Notes: a model not told the origin generated them from the letters alone. A stretch of DNA of 64,000 nt from Bdellovibrionota bacterium (GCA_040386775.1 JAZKEU010000009.1:39641-103640); one strand, 5' to 3'; shown: positions 52,605 to 60,651, counted from the first letter of the stretch. Numbers and translations: made by a program.

Positions 52605-53510
52605 ATGTTATGTTTGAGATGTAAACTCGAAGTTAGTAATGAGGCAGATAGATATGGATTGCACCCTAAATGTTTTGTGGCGTGGTTCAAGGTGGATGCA
52701 GATACAGATTTCTTAAGTTTAACTCAACGATCCGCTCAGAGCTCGTCTCAAAAAAATCCAAATTATTCTCCCAATAACACATCTTTTTATCATGGAAAAT
52801 TCAAGAAATATTCTGCTGATCTTGGAACGGATAATTACATCTTAAAAATGCGCATGGAAAAAGAAGGCCCCGAGCTTCCGGAAGTAGAATATTTGTGTAA
52901 TCAAATTGGAAGCCTAGTGGGCTTACCTGTTGCGGATCATTTTTATATTAATTTTTATTCAGAGTTAGTGTTCGTCACAAAAGTTTTTATAAAAAAAGGA
53001 AGCGCAACCGCCAATCTAGATCCTATACACAAATATCGCCCTGACGATAAACATGACTGCGAAACATTAGCAAAGACAATCGAAGAAACAACAAAGCGCC
53101 CGTACGATGTGGATGTCTTTTACAACACCGTACTTTTTGATGCATTGATCGGCAATAATGACCGCCATGGAGGTAATCTAGCATTTATTGTTACTCCATC
53201 GAAGACCGTGCTTTCTCCCATTTATGATAACGTCTCTAATCTTGGATTGTTTGCAGGACCCATACTCAATGCAGATATTCATCCAACAGGTCGCATAGCA
53301 ACCTTAGAAACCAAAGAGCCTTCAATGAAAGATTACGTCAAAGAGTTAAAGCGCTTGGGGCAGGGCAGTTTAGTGGAAGAATTTGCAAATAAAGTAAAGG
53401 TTCCTAAAATTGAAGAGCTCATCGAAAACAGCTACTGCACACCGCTGATGAAAGCGGCAATGAAACGTTTGCTTTTAAAAAGACATAAGGAGCTCGCAGA
53501 TGGCCTATAA
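52605..53510 (+). CDS. HipT/HipA-like serine/threonine kinase toxin
   Basis: The protein starts with a zinc-binding-type CLRC...HPKC module (residues about 3-23), then the kinase core without HipA's N-subdomain 1. It has the ATP-binding Lys in NYILK (about 81), the catalytic loop IGNNDRHGGN (about 172-181) and the Mg-binding Asp in SPIYDNVSN (about 198). In the HipBST system of E. coli the kinase HipT has this shape and its missing N-subdomain is a separate protein, HipS. No ribosome site is visible; the ATG at 52590 is an alternative start 5 codons up, and the mRNA may be leaderless. The next gene overlaps by 11 bp. The substrate is unknown (a tRNA synthetase in HipA and HipT). Confidence 0.85.
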   Translation: MLCLRCKLEVSNEADRYGLHPKCFVAWFKVDADTDFLSLTQRSAQSSSQKNPNYSPNNTSFYHGKFKKYSADLGTDNYILKMRMEKEGPELPEVEYLCNQIGSLVGLPVADHFYINFYSELVFVTKVFIKKGSATANLDPIHKYRPDDKHDCETLAKTIEETTKRPYDVDVFYNTVLFDALIGNNDRHGGNLAFIVTPSKTVLSPIYDNVSNLGLFAGPILNADIHPTGRIATLETKEPSMKDYVKELKRLGQGSLVEEFANKVKVPKIEELIENSYCTPLMKAAMKRLLLKRHKELADGL

Positions 53511-54165
53511 AACTGATTTCAATAACATTGATAAAAATCATCTTCATGTGTTTGCGGAAAGTCGTAAGAGAAGAATTTTTGTGGGAACTTTGAAGTGGGA
53601 CGAATCTAAGTCTCAGTTTGAATTTAAATATGATCCCAAATATGCTCGTTCGAAAAAGGCAATCCCTGTAGGTAAGGAATTAGATTTATTTAAGAAGACA
53701 AATATTTCTAAAAAACTTTTCCCATCATTTGCAGATAGAATTCCAGATCAAGATAATCCTGCCTATGAAGATTATTGTTTAGCGCAAGGAATATCGCCGG
53801 AAGAAAAAAATCCCATAGTATTATTGGTGTCGATTGGCAGAAAAGGCCCTTCTACTTTTATATTTGAGCCGATTGTTAAGAATGAATTTTCCACTTCTGA
53901 TTTAAAAGCATTTAGAGAGCAATTGGATATTTCCATTCAGGATGTGGCTCTTGCTTTTGATATGAATTGGCCGACATTGCAAAGACTAGAAGCGGGGAAA
54001 AAAGTGGAGATGGGAACCTTAAGGCGTCTACAGATTTATTTACAATTTCCGCAAGTGGCACTCTGGCAATTGTCACTATCTATAGGTAAGCTGCACTCCA
54101 ATACCTTCAATAGACTATGGCAACATTTTGAAACTCAAAAACGGAAGAAGAAGCAAGCACTGTAA
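53500..54165 (+). CDS. HipS-HipB fusion-like antitoxin
   Basis: Residues about 14-125 match HipA N-subdomain 1/HipS (VGTLKWDESKSQFEFKYD, LFPSFADRIPDQDNPAY and IGRKGPSTFIFEP). Residues about 130-185 are an Xre-like helix-turn-helix (LKAFREQLDISIQDVALAFD and WPTLQRLEAGKKVEMGTLRRL), as in HipB. E. coli HipBST has these as two separate proteins, so here the kinase-inhibitory and DNA-binding functions seem joined in one 221-residue chain. AAGGAG precedes the ATG, and the gene overlaps the kinase gene. It is expected to neutralise the kinase and to bind the three palindromes upstream; both are inferred. Confidence 0.82.
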   Translation: MAYKTDFNNIDKNHLHVFAESRKRRIFVGTLKWDESKSQFEFKYDPKYARSKKAIPVGKELDLFKKTNISKKLFPSFADRIPDQDNPAYEDYCLAQGISPEEKNPIVLLVSIGRKGPSTFIFEPIVKNEFSTSDLKAFREQLDISIQDVALAFDMNWPTLQRLEAGKKVEMGTLRRLQIYLQFPQVALWQLSLSIGKLHSNTFNRLWQHFETQKRKKKQAL

Positions 54166-54171
54166 ATTTAA

Positions 54172-54324
54172 TTACAGCTCCCAAAAATCCAAACTGTAAG
54201 AAAAAATAGAATTTTCCTTAGAATCTTTCACAACAGAGCGGATTTCCTCAATTGCTTTAATTAGAATCTCTTTAACCTTATATCTGTCTGCTTGATCAAT
54301 GGTGATCACCGAGGAGTAATGTAA
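54172..54324 (-). pseudogene. remnant of a TIGR02147/DUF4423-like gene
   Basis: On the minus strand about 50 codons read LHYSSVITIDQADRYKVKE, then ILIKAIEEIRSVVKDS, and end SIFSYSLDFWEL before a stop. This looks like the C-terminal end of TIGR02147-family proteins, which finish with a similar pattern (SSVT..., helical part, VYQLNIQLFPL). A stop codon lies just upstream in frame and no further family sequence is seen. The call is by pattern memory only. Confidence 0.42.
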
Positions 54325-54340
54325 TCAACCAGCTGTGCAA

Positions 54341-54610
54341 ATGCTAGATATTTATGAGGAAAGAATCAACGATGATTTAGAAATTCCTGAGTTACAGATA
54401 TCACATCCAGATCAAATCGAAGTGGCGCTAAGCAAACTTCAGTTTGATTTTAGTTTACAATCAGATTTGAAGAAAGCTATGGCAGAATTAAATACCAAGC
54501 ACAAGTTTTTGCCAGAGGGTGTAGGAATTCACACACCACCAGACTTAGGCAATGACGAAGCAGTATTGATTCCTTCAGGGTGTTCAATGGGAGCTATAGG
54601 CTTTTACTAA
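54341..54610 (+). CDS. short hypothetical ORF, possibly a remnant
   Basis: An open frame of about 89 codons (MLDIYEERINDDLEIPELQ...) without ribosome site, signal peptide or recognised domain. It has moderate acidic content and overlaps the convergent nucleotidyltransferase gene by 17 bp. It sits in a region with a decayed gene, so it may be a fragment of something larger. I do not recognise a function. Confidence 0.3.
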   Translation: MLDIYEERINDDLEIPELQISHPDQIEVALSKLQFDFSLQSDLKKAMAELNTKHKFLPEGVGIHTPPDLGNDEAVLIPSGCSMGAIGFY

Positions 54611-55070
54611 TTTTATCTAAATTTACAGGATGTTTTTTACAAACCCAGAGTGCATGAATCAAGCTTCTTCTGTCGCTCCAATGAAACCATGCAGACAACC
54701 TATCCATCACACATTGTGTAGGAGAAAGCATTTTTATAGTAATATCTTTTATCTTCATTTTTCCTTCAGGCTTTATCGAAATTTGATTTCCTATAGCTAA
54801 AGGACCGCTTGGGAATTCGACATAAAAGTCGGAATTTTGATGAACAAAATATCTACCGTTTTTTGTGAAGCCAATTTCTTTTAGAGCTTTAGAAATAACT
54901 TCCAAAGAATATGGAGATATAAAATCTAAATCTTTAGACTCATATTTTTCGTTTGTGTAAATTGAAACACAAGCTCCCCCAACCAGAACACAGGAAATAC
55001 CATGAATTCCGAGCTGTTTCACCACAGCAGCAGCAAATAATTTACGATTCATTTTACGACTGATTTTCAT
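54594..55070 (-). CDS. small nucleotidyltransferase-fold protein
   Basis: The 158-residue protein has the minimal nucleotidyltransferase signature VLVGGACVSIY (Gly-Gly about 31-32), then KDLDF with Asp about 47 and 49, the two metal-binding acidic residues. It resembles DUF6036/AbiEii-like NTases that are paired with small winged-helix proteins. Its ATG overlaps the stop of the upstream winged-helix gene by 4 bp (ATGA), so the two are cotranslated. Function as a toxin or in another role is not shown by the sequence. Confidence 0.75.
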   Translation of the reverse strand: MKISRKMNRKLFAAAVVKQLGIHGISCVLVGGACVSIYTNEKYESKDLDFISPYSLEVISKALKEIGFTKNGRYFVHQNSDFYVEFPSGPLAIGNQISIKPEGKMKIKDITIKMLSPTQCVMDRLSAWFHWSDRRSLIHALWVCKKHPVNLDKISKSL

Positions 55071-55402
55071 CTGCTAGATAGCCTTATTTTTTTTCTAGGG
55101 CGTTTCCTTTTCATAAAGTATTTTTCCTGATCCTCTAGAGACATATTAAGTATTACCTTATCAAGCAACGCCCTCAGCTCTTTAGCGAGAAACCATAAAG
55201 AATTTAATGAATAGATTCGCGCGCGCCCCATTTGAACTCCAACCAAGATATCCGCCTGCTCTAGCTTGTTAAGAGTTCTATTTACCTGTGTATTACTAAT
55301 ATTAAAGGTTTTTGATATTTCTAGAGGATAGCCCTCTCCCTGTGCTGCGAGATAAATAAGGCATTTTTCCGTTGTTCGACTGCCAAATAATTCAAATAGC
55401 AT
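55067..55402 (-). CDS. winged-helix transcription regulator (antitoxin candidate)
   Basis: The 111-residue protein has an N-terminal winged helix (RTTEKCLIYLAAQGEGYPLEI, the recognition helix NISNTQVNRTLNKLEQADIL, and wing GVQMGRARIYSLN) and a basic C-terminus (KRKRPRKKIRLSSR). It is paired with the nucleotidyltransferase downstream. Its start codon directly follows a promoter carrying two inverted-repeat operators, so negative autoregulation is likely. Confidence 0.8.
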   Translation of the reverse strand: MLFELFGSRTTEKCLIYLAAQGEGYPLEISKTFNISNTQVNRTLNKLEQADILVGVQMGRARIYSLNSLWFLAKELRALLDKVILNMSLEDQEKYFMKRKRPRKKIRLSSR

Positions 55403-55404
55403 AA

Positions 55405-55449
55405 TTACCTACTTTAGGTAAGTATAGACCTAAATTAGGTAATTATCAA
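55405..55449 (-). promoter_or_regulatory. sigma-70 promoter with twin operators (ACCTA-N3-TAGGT)
   Basis: On the minus strand TTGATA (55444-55449), an exact 17-nt spacer and TATACT (55421-55426) make a good sigma-70 promoter. The inverted repeat ACCTA-N3-TAGGT occurs twice, at 55407-55419 and 55428-55440, 21 bp apart (two helical turns). One copy fills the spacer and the other covers the transcription start, reaching within a few bases of the winged-helix start codon. The leader is very short and has no ribosome site. Confidence 0.85.
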
Positions 55450-55457
55450 GATTAAAA

Positions 55458-56645
55458 TCAAATATCATAGCGCCTTAAGACTCTTAGGGCGCTTTTGAAT
55501 CCGATTTTTACGATTCTTTCTAGAATTTCTTTATTGAGCGAAAAGTGATCCACGAAAAACATCTCGTAGTCTTGAGGATTTGGATGAATATAAAGAGTAT
55601 CCACATCTTTTTTTACGTTCGTTCTTTTTTCTACAATCTCTAAAATCTTTTGTCGGTGTTCATCAGGCAGATTCGCCTCTTTGAAATAACCATCGATGGC
55701 TTTGTAGACTGCCTTGAGGCTATCTTGATATTCCATGTTTTTAAGAATTTTTTGTTCCACTAATTGATAGAGCGCTTGGTTCAATATTAGAGGAATACCG
55801 TATTCATGTAGGCTCCCCATCTTTTCATTATAATTATAGGGTTGCATAGAATAACTGGCGATCACGAGGTCCGCGCCATTGTCTGAGGCAACGTGAGTGG
55901 AAAGAGTATCTCTAATTTCTCCATCAAAAAAATAGACAGTTTCATTCTTATCGTTTTTTATTCCGTATGGACAATAAACGGGAGGAAGAGACATCGACGC
56001 TGCTGCCGCTTCGCTGATAGAGCTAGAATTTATATTCATGATTTTATCGTCATGACTACTAGCTTCATGAGCGCCGAAGACACCTTTGCGTGAACTATTG
56101 AGAGCTGTGGCAACGATGAATAGCTTGCTTGCGAGTTCTTTAAAATCATTTGTCGGTAGAACGTGATTTCTTAAGTATTTTTCTAAACCACGCGTAGAAA
56201 ATAATCCGTTCAATTTAAATCCATTTTTTAGGAAAGATTCAAATCCGCCCGTCACCAAAGATTTAGTTCTGAGTTTTGTAGGGATTGCTCTTAAAAATCC
56301 AGGAGAATTCAGCGCAAAGATATCCCAATAGGTGAGAGGCTTTAGTTTGGGATTTGTTTGAGATATTTTTTTAATCCCCATTTCAAAAGCGATAATTAAA
56401 TCTTCTACGGTATATCCTGCAGCAAGAAAGGTGCTGATCATTGCACCGGCGCTAGAGCCCACATAGGTATTGATTGATAGAGGTTCTGGATTTATGTCAT
56501 TGTCTGGAAAGTCTTTTTTTAATCCGCCACGGAATTTAAAACCTTTTTCCTCAAGAGCTAGGCATACACCAATATGAAAAGCGGCAGCTTTAATACCGCC
56601 ACCACTTAAAACAAGGGCCACTGATTTCTTGTTTTTGAAACGCAT
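55458..56645 (-). CDS. patatin-like phospholipase family protein
   Basis: The 395-residue protein has the oxyanion-hole Gly stretch LSGGGIKAAAFHIG (residues about 13-26), the nucleophile elbow GSSAG (Ser about 65) and the dyad Asp in FFDGEIRD (about 240). It has no signal peptide. Family members hydrolyse phospholipids or other acyl esters. It is a monocistronic gene whose start lies immediately after the structured element at 56652-56773. Confidence 0.85.
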   Translation of the reverse strand: MRFKNKKSVALVLSGGGIKAAAFHIGVCLALEEKGFKFRGGLKKDFPDNDINPEPLSINTYVGSSAGAMISTFLAAGYTVEDLIIAFEMGIKKISQTNPKLKPLTYWDIFALNSPGFLRAIPTKLRTKSLVTGGFESFLKNGFKLNGLFSTRGLEKYLRNHVLPTNDFKELASKLFIVATALNSSRKGVFGAHEASSHDDKIMNINSSSISEAAAASMSLPPVYCPYGIKNDKNETVYFFDGEIRDTLSTHVASDNGADLVIASYSMQPYNYNEKMGSLHEYGIPLILNQALYQLVEQKILKNMEYQDSLKAVYKAIDGYFKEANLPDEHRQKILEIVEKRTNVKKDVDTLYIHPNPQDYEMFFVDHFSLNKEILERIVKIGFKSALRVLRRYDI

Positions 56646-56651
56646 TCTTCT

Positions 56652-56773
56652 AAGGTATCAGGTTCCCCTTACGGATGCAACGCGGCCAATCGCGAAGCAC
56701 CAACCTTTATCTGGCTTATTGTGCGCGATAAAATTACGCAGCATGACCCGGAAAGGGAAGCTGGTACCTTTTT
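56652..56773. repeat. long structured palindromic element of unknown type
   Basis: Arms 56652-56670 and 56752-56770 are complementary in 17 of 19 positions (one wobble) and enclose about 80 nt with small inner hairpins. On the plus strand the arm is followed by TTTTT-type bases (56769-56773), which could act as a terminator. It does not match a riboswitch class I know. The right arm belongs to the 39-bp inverted repeat shared with 57352-57390. Confidence 0.55.
56733..56771 (+). repeat. inverted repeat, left copy (39 bp)
   Basis: The left copy starts ATTACGCAGCATGACCC and ends GCTGGTACCTTT. It is complementary to 57352-57390 in 38 of 39 positions. The two repeats enclose 580 bp with one gene. 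Confidence 0.85.
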
Positions 56774-56813
56774 ATTTGCTTAATTGGGGGGCTGAAGTAA
56801 TCTGGGTTTTAGT

Positions 56814-57254
56814 ATGGAACAAGAAAACTGGCTTCCGTTAATTGAATACTCAAACAAACATCAAATTAGCATTTCTACGCTAAGAAGACGCATCAAAGAC
56901 AATTCGATTCTATTTAAGTTGGAAGATGGAAAATACTTTATCGTCGATGATTCTGTTGAAAAAGCAACCAGAGGCCGCAAACCAATTGTGATGCCAAACC
57001 AATTTGCTCAATCCTCAAGTACAGACTGGGCTCTTGATCCTCAGCCAAAAACTGTACAGAAAAATGAGATCCTAGAAGAACTTAAAAAAGCATATCTTGC
57101 CTCACTGCAAGGCAAAGAAGAACAAATCTTTCAACTGAAAGAAGAAGTTTCTGATTTGAAAACACTGGTTCGAGTTTTGGAATTCGATAATGAAAGACTT
57201 AAAAAAGAACTAGAAAATATCAATGGATTTTCATCGAGAAAAAATCATTTTTGA
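56814..57254 (+). CDS. helix-turn-helix coiled-coil protein of unknown function
   Basis: The 146-residue protein has an N-terminal DNA-binding fold (WLPLIEYSNKHQISISTLRRRIKD, then FKLEDGKYFIVDD) resembling MerR/excisionase-type helices, a linker and a coiled coil (about 85-135, ILEELKKAYLASLQGKEEQ and onwards). It is the only gene inside the 39-bp inverted repeats. A hairpin follows at 57274-57295. It is not a transposase by any motif I can see. Function unknown. Confidence 0.7.
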   Translation: MEQENWLPLIEYSNKHQISISTLRRRIKDNSILFKLEDGKYFIVDDSVEKATRGRKPIVMPNQFAQSSSTDWALDPQPKTVQKNEILEELKKAYLASLQGKEEQIFQLKEEVSDLKTLVRVLEFDNERLKKELENINGFSSRKNHF

Positions 57255-57273
57255 AATGAGCATGTGATAGCCG

Positions 57274-57295
57274 GTGTGCCAGTATTTTGGCACAC
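57274..57295 (+). terminator. probable terminator of the helix-turn-helix gene
   Basis: GTGTGCCA (57274-57281) pairs with TGGCACAC (57288-57295) around a 6-nt loop, 19 bp after the gene. The tail TTTGTTCTC is only moderately U-rich. Confidence 0.5.
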
Positions 57296-57351
57296 TTTGT
57301 TCTCAAATCTGTTGATTTAAAAATTTCAGCGCCATACAAGAAGCACATGGT

Positions 57352-57390
57352 AAAGGTACCAGCTTCCCTTTCCGGGTCATGATGCGTAAT
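57352..57390 (-). repeat. inverted repeat, right copy (39 bp)
   Basis: The right copy starts AAAGGTACCAGCTTCCC on the plus strand and ends ATGATGCGTAAT; one base differs from the exact complement of the left copy. Bases CTTTCCGGGTC within it can also pair with GATCCGGAAAG further down (57404-57414), making another hairpin. Confidence 0.85.
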
Positions 57391-57434
57391 AAATTGCGTA
57401 GGAGGATCCGGAAAGAATACTGCCTCTTGAATTT

Positions 57435-58076
57435 TTACCAGCGCACGTCGATGTTGATGGATCCAGATTGTTGTTCAGAGTCCAATTCTACTTTTAAACC
57501 TGCATCTGGATTTAAAGATTTTTTGAACTGAACATTCACGCTATTGCGATCACCATCATACATCATTTTTGATTCGATATCTCCAGGCACAGAAATACTT
57601 GCAGTTCCTCTAAGAGGATTTGCTTTTATTTTTAAGGAGCCAGAATCGGATTTAGAATGTTCACCATTATATTCTGTAAAGCAGTTGTTTAGTGGCTCGA
57701 TAGGGTTATCAATGCAAGGAGCAGTATTATCACTCGAGCTTGTTTCGATCATGTCTTTTATATTTTTATAAACAGGCAAAGCTTTTAATTCATCTTTCAC
57801 AAATTTTCTATCATCAAAAATAATAGGAGCATCTTGGCTGGCGATTCTTCTATTGATTTCCTCTTTATATCCATAAGGAGCTTCGATATCTTCGCTGTTA
57901 CCTATGTAATTTTTAAAAGCATAAGTGGGAATAAACTTATGAAGCTTTCCTGGGAAAAAATCTTTATTTGTAATTTGCTGAAGTTGTTTTGTGGGGAATG
58001 AAAAATTTTGAAAGATAGCGAAGAGCACAAATAGTGTGGCGAAGCTTAAAAATAAAAATATATCTCTTTTTTTCAT
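57435..58076 (-). CDS. membrane-anchored protein of unknown function
   Basis: The 213-residue product has an N-terminal membrane segment (IFLFLSFATLFVLFAIFQNF) and a periplasmic remainder with a hydrophilic middle (SSSDNTAPCIDNPIEPLNNC) and a C-terminal beta-rich part (SGSLKIKANPLRGTASISVPG and SGSINIDVRW). A cysteine pair about 11 residues apart may be disulfide-linked. No family recognised. It ends shortly after the inverted repeat region on the left and its start is near the lon terminator region. Confidence 0.65.
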   Translation of the reverse strand: MKKRDIFLFLSFATLFVLFAIFQNFSFPTKQLQQITNKDFFPGKLHKFIPTYAFKNYIGNSEDIEAPYGYKEEINRRIASQDAPIIFDDRKFVKDELKALPVYKNIKDMIETSSSDNTAPCIDNPIEPLNNCFTEYNGEHSKSDSGSLKIKANPLRGTASISVPGDIESKMMYDGDRNSVNVQFKKSLNPDAGLKVELDSEQQSGSINIDVRW

Positions 58077-58180
58077 CTATAGAATGTATCGGTATGGAGC
58101 AGACTGGACCTTAGTCAAAATTGAAATTACTTAGGAAAATAGTTTTCAATGCAACACTTTGGTAACAATTGAGCAACAGT

Positions 58181-58207
58181 GTGAGGTTAAAACAAATCTA
58201 ACCTCAC
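58181..58207 (-). terminator. hairpin downstream of lon
   Basis: GTGAGGTTA (58181-58189) and TAACCTCAC (58199-58207) make a 9-bp stem 12 bp after the lon stop codon. There is no clear U tract in the minus-strand direction, so it is a weak terminator or 3' stabilising hairpin. Confidence 0.5.
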
Positions 58208-58219
58208 CATTATTCTGGA

Positions 58220-60637
58220 TTAAGCAGCAGGGGAAGAAGCGATCTTTTCTTTCTTGTGACCGCCACCGCCTGCCTTAGTCGATGTTTTCTTAGCCTTCGT
58301 TTTATCTAGGGCAATCGCAATCACATCGTTTAAGTATTTCACTGGAATGAAATTCAATTCTTTTCTGAAGTCTTCAGGGATGTCCTTAAGATCTTTCACG
58401 TTTGCGTATGGAATGATCACGTCTTTTACTCCAAGTCTGAGGGCTGCAAGAGCTTTTTCTCTTAAGCCACCTATTGGCAATACTCTACCTGTGATCGTCA
58501 CTTCACCCGTCATCGCCACATCGCCTCTTACGGGCACGTCTGTGAACAAGCTGATCAGTGATGTTGCCATCGTGATGCCTGCAGATGGACCGTCTTTAGG
58601 AGTCGCGCCTTCTGGGATATGGACGTGGAAATCATAAGTGTCAAAAATCTTATCATCAATTCCTAATTCTTTCGCATTGGCTTTGGCGTAAGACATAGCT
58701 GCTGTCGCAGATTCTTTCATCACATCGCCCATTTGGCCTGTAAGAACTAGTTTTCCCGTACCCTTCATCTTGATGGCTTCGATAAAGAGAACTTCACCAC
58801 CCACAGATGTCCAAGCTAAACCGTTTGTTACACCGATTCTATTTTGGTCCATATCTTCGTCTCTTTGATAACGAGCTGGACCTAATAATTCTTCGACAAC
58901 TTTTGCAGTAATAACTCTTTTCTTCACATTTTGTAGCACAACGTCTTTAGCCACTTTTCTACAAACACTTCCAATTTCTCTTTCTAGATTTCTCAGTCCT
59001 GCCTCTCTAGTGTAAGCACTAATTAAGTGAGCAAGGCCCTCATCCGTAAACTCGATATTTTCAGCAGTGATACCGTTGGCTTCAATTTGTCTTTCAACAA
59101 CGTGCTTCTTAGCAATGATCACCTTATCGTGTTCTGTGTAACCAGAAAGATTAATCACTTCCATTCTATCTCTAAGAGCAGCTGGAACATTTTCTAGTAC
59201 GTTAGATGTAGCGATGAACATGATATTGCTCAAATCAAAGTCTACATTCAGGTAGTTGTCTCTGAAAGTTGCATTTTGTTCCGGATCCAATACCTCAAGC
59301 ATTGCTGCCGATGGATCGCCGCGGAAATCTGAACCCAATTTATCGATCTCATCGAGTACGATCACGGCGTTCTTTGATTTTACTTGCTTTAATGCTTGAA
59401 CGATTTTTCCAGGCATTGCTCCAACATATGTTCTTCTGTGACCACGAATTTCTGCTTCGTCTTTCACGCCGCCGAGAGAAATTCTGAAGTACTTTCGTCC
59501 CATTGCTCTTGCGATCGACTTACCAAGTGAGGTTTTACCAACTCCAGGAGGTCCATTGAAACAAAGGATTGGTCCCTTCATAGAGTTCTTGAGTTTTCTC
59601 ACTGCAAGGAATTCTAAAATTCTTTCTTTAATTTTTTCTAATTCATGGTGATCTTCATCGAGAACAATTTTAGCGTGTTTTAACTCTAAGTTGTCTTCTG
59701 TTTCGATATTCCATGGAAGATCTGTCATCCAATCTAAATATGTTCTGATCATTGAAGCCTCAGAAGCATCTGGGTGCATTCTTTCTAATCTTCCAAGTTG
59801 CTTGATAGCTTCTTGCTCAACTTCTGTCGGCATTTCAGCAGATAAGATTTTCTCTCTTACTTCATCAACTTCTTCAGATTTAGAATCTGTATCACCAAGT
59901 TCATTCTTAATAGCTCTCAATTGCTCTCGTAAGAAATATTCTTTTTGTGACTTAGACATTTCTTCTTTGGCAGTGTTCTTGATTCTATTTTGCATTGCTA
60001 GAACTTCTAATTCATTAGTTAAGATGTTGCTAACAAGTTTGAGCTTAGCTTTGTGATCAAATGTTTCTAAGATGTTTTGTGCATCAGAAACTTTAAGTCC
60101 TAGATTAGAAGCGATGAGGTCTGCAAGTCTTCCTGGGTCGGTGACTTCATCCAATACCAACAAGATGTCTGGTGATAAAAGTTTTCCATGTGCGATAATT
60201 TTTTCTAATTGCTCTTTTACGGTTCTGATCATTGCCTCTACTTCTAATTCTGGCAATTGAACTGCTGTTTCTTCGATTTTCTCTACTGAAACTTCAAAGT
60301 ATGGTTCTGTCTTAGAATATTTTTTAACTCTACCTTTTCCCACACCTTGGATAAGAATTTTAACTCTGCCGTCCGATAGCTTTCTCATTCTCATGATCAT
60401 TGCTATTGTTCCAACTTCGTAAATTGTGTTTTCTGTAGGGTTTTCCTCTGTAAGTTCTTTTTGAGAAGCTAAGAAGATAAATCTATTTTTTGCTAAAGCT
60501 TCTTCAACTGCTTTAATTGAGTTTTCTCTTCCCACGAATAACGGAAGAATCATGTAAGGAAATACAACTATATCTCTTACAGGTAGAAGTGGTATTTTCT
60601 CAGGTACATCTAGCAGCTTGTTGTCATCGGCGCTCAT
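58220..60637 (-). CDS. lon: ATP-dependent protease Lon
   Basis: Lon degrades damaged and regulatory proteins. The 805-residue protein has the N-terminal substrate domain (KIPLLPVRDIVVFPYMILPLFVGRE), the AAA+ domain with GPPGVGKTSLGKS and LDEIDKLG, and the protease domain with the catalytic Ser in PKDGPSAGI and the Lys in LREKALAAL. GGAGGATTGA precedes the ATG. An extra Lys/Gly-rich tail follows (AKKTSTKAGGGGHKKEK). A hairpin sits just upstream of the ribosome site. Confidence 0.97.
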   Translation of the reverse strand: MSADDNKLLDVPEKIPLLPVRDIVVFPYMILPLFVGRENSIKAVEEALAKNRFIFLASQKELTEENPTENTIYEVGTIAMIMRMRKLSDGRVKILIQGVGKGRVKKYSKTEPYFEVSVEKIEETAVQLPELEVEAMIRTVKEQLEKIIAHGKLLSPDILLVLDEVTDPGRLADLIASNLGLKVSDAQNILETFDHKAKLKLVSNILTNELEVLAMQNRIKNTAKEEMSKSQKEYFLREQLRAIKNELGDTDSKSEEVDEVREKILSAEMPTEVEQEAIKQLGRLERMHPDASEASMIRTYLDWMTDLPWNIETEDNLELKHAKIVLDEDHHELEKIKERILEFLAVRKLKNSMKGPILCFNGPPGVGKTSLGKSIARAMGRKYFRISLGGVKDEAEIRGHRRTYVGAMPGKIVQALKQVKSKNAVIVLDEIDKLGSDFRGDPSAAMLEVLDPEQNATFRDNYLNVDFDLSNIMFIATSNVLENVPAALRDRMEVINLSGYTEHDKVIIAKKHVVERQIEANGITAENIEFTDEGLAHLISAYTREAGLRNLEREIGSVCRKVAKDVVLQNVKKRVITAKVVEELLGPARYQRDEDMDQNRIGVTNGLAWTSVGGEVLFIEAIKMKGTGKLVLTGQMGDVMKESATAAMSYAKANAKELGIDDKIFDTYDFHVHIPEGATPKDGPSAGITMATSLISLFTDVPVRGDVAMTGEVTITGRVLPIGGLREKALAALRLGVKDVIIPYANVKDLKDIPEDFRKELNFIPVKYLNDVIAIALDKTKAKKTSTKAGGGGHKKEKIASSPAA

Positions 60638-60651
60638 TCAATCCTCCACTG

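Noticed and set aside
56652..56773. c-di-GMP riboswitch or integron attC site
   Set aside because: The conserved GEMM core and the attC core GTTRRRY/RYYYAAC pair are absent, and no integrase is nearby.
56814..57254. Transposase encoded between the 39-bp inverted repeats
   Set aside because: The protein has an HTH and a coiled coil but no DDE, HUH or serine/tyrosine recombinase residues.
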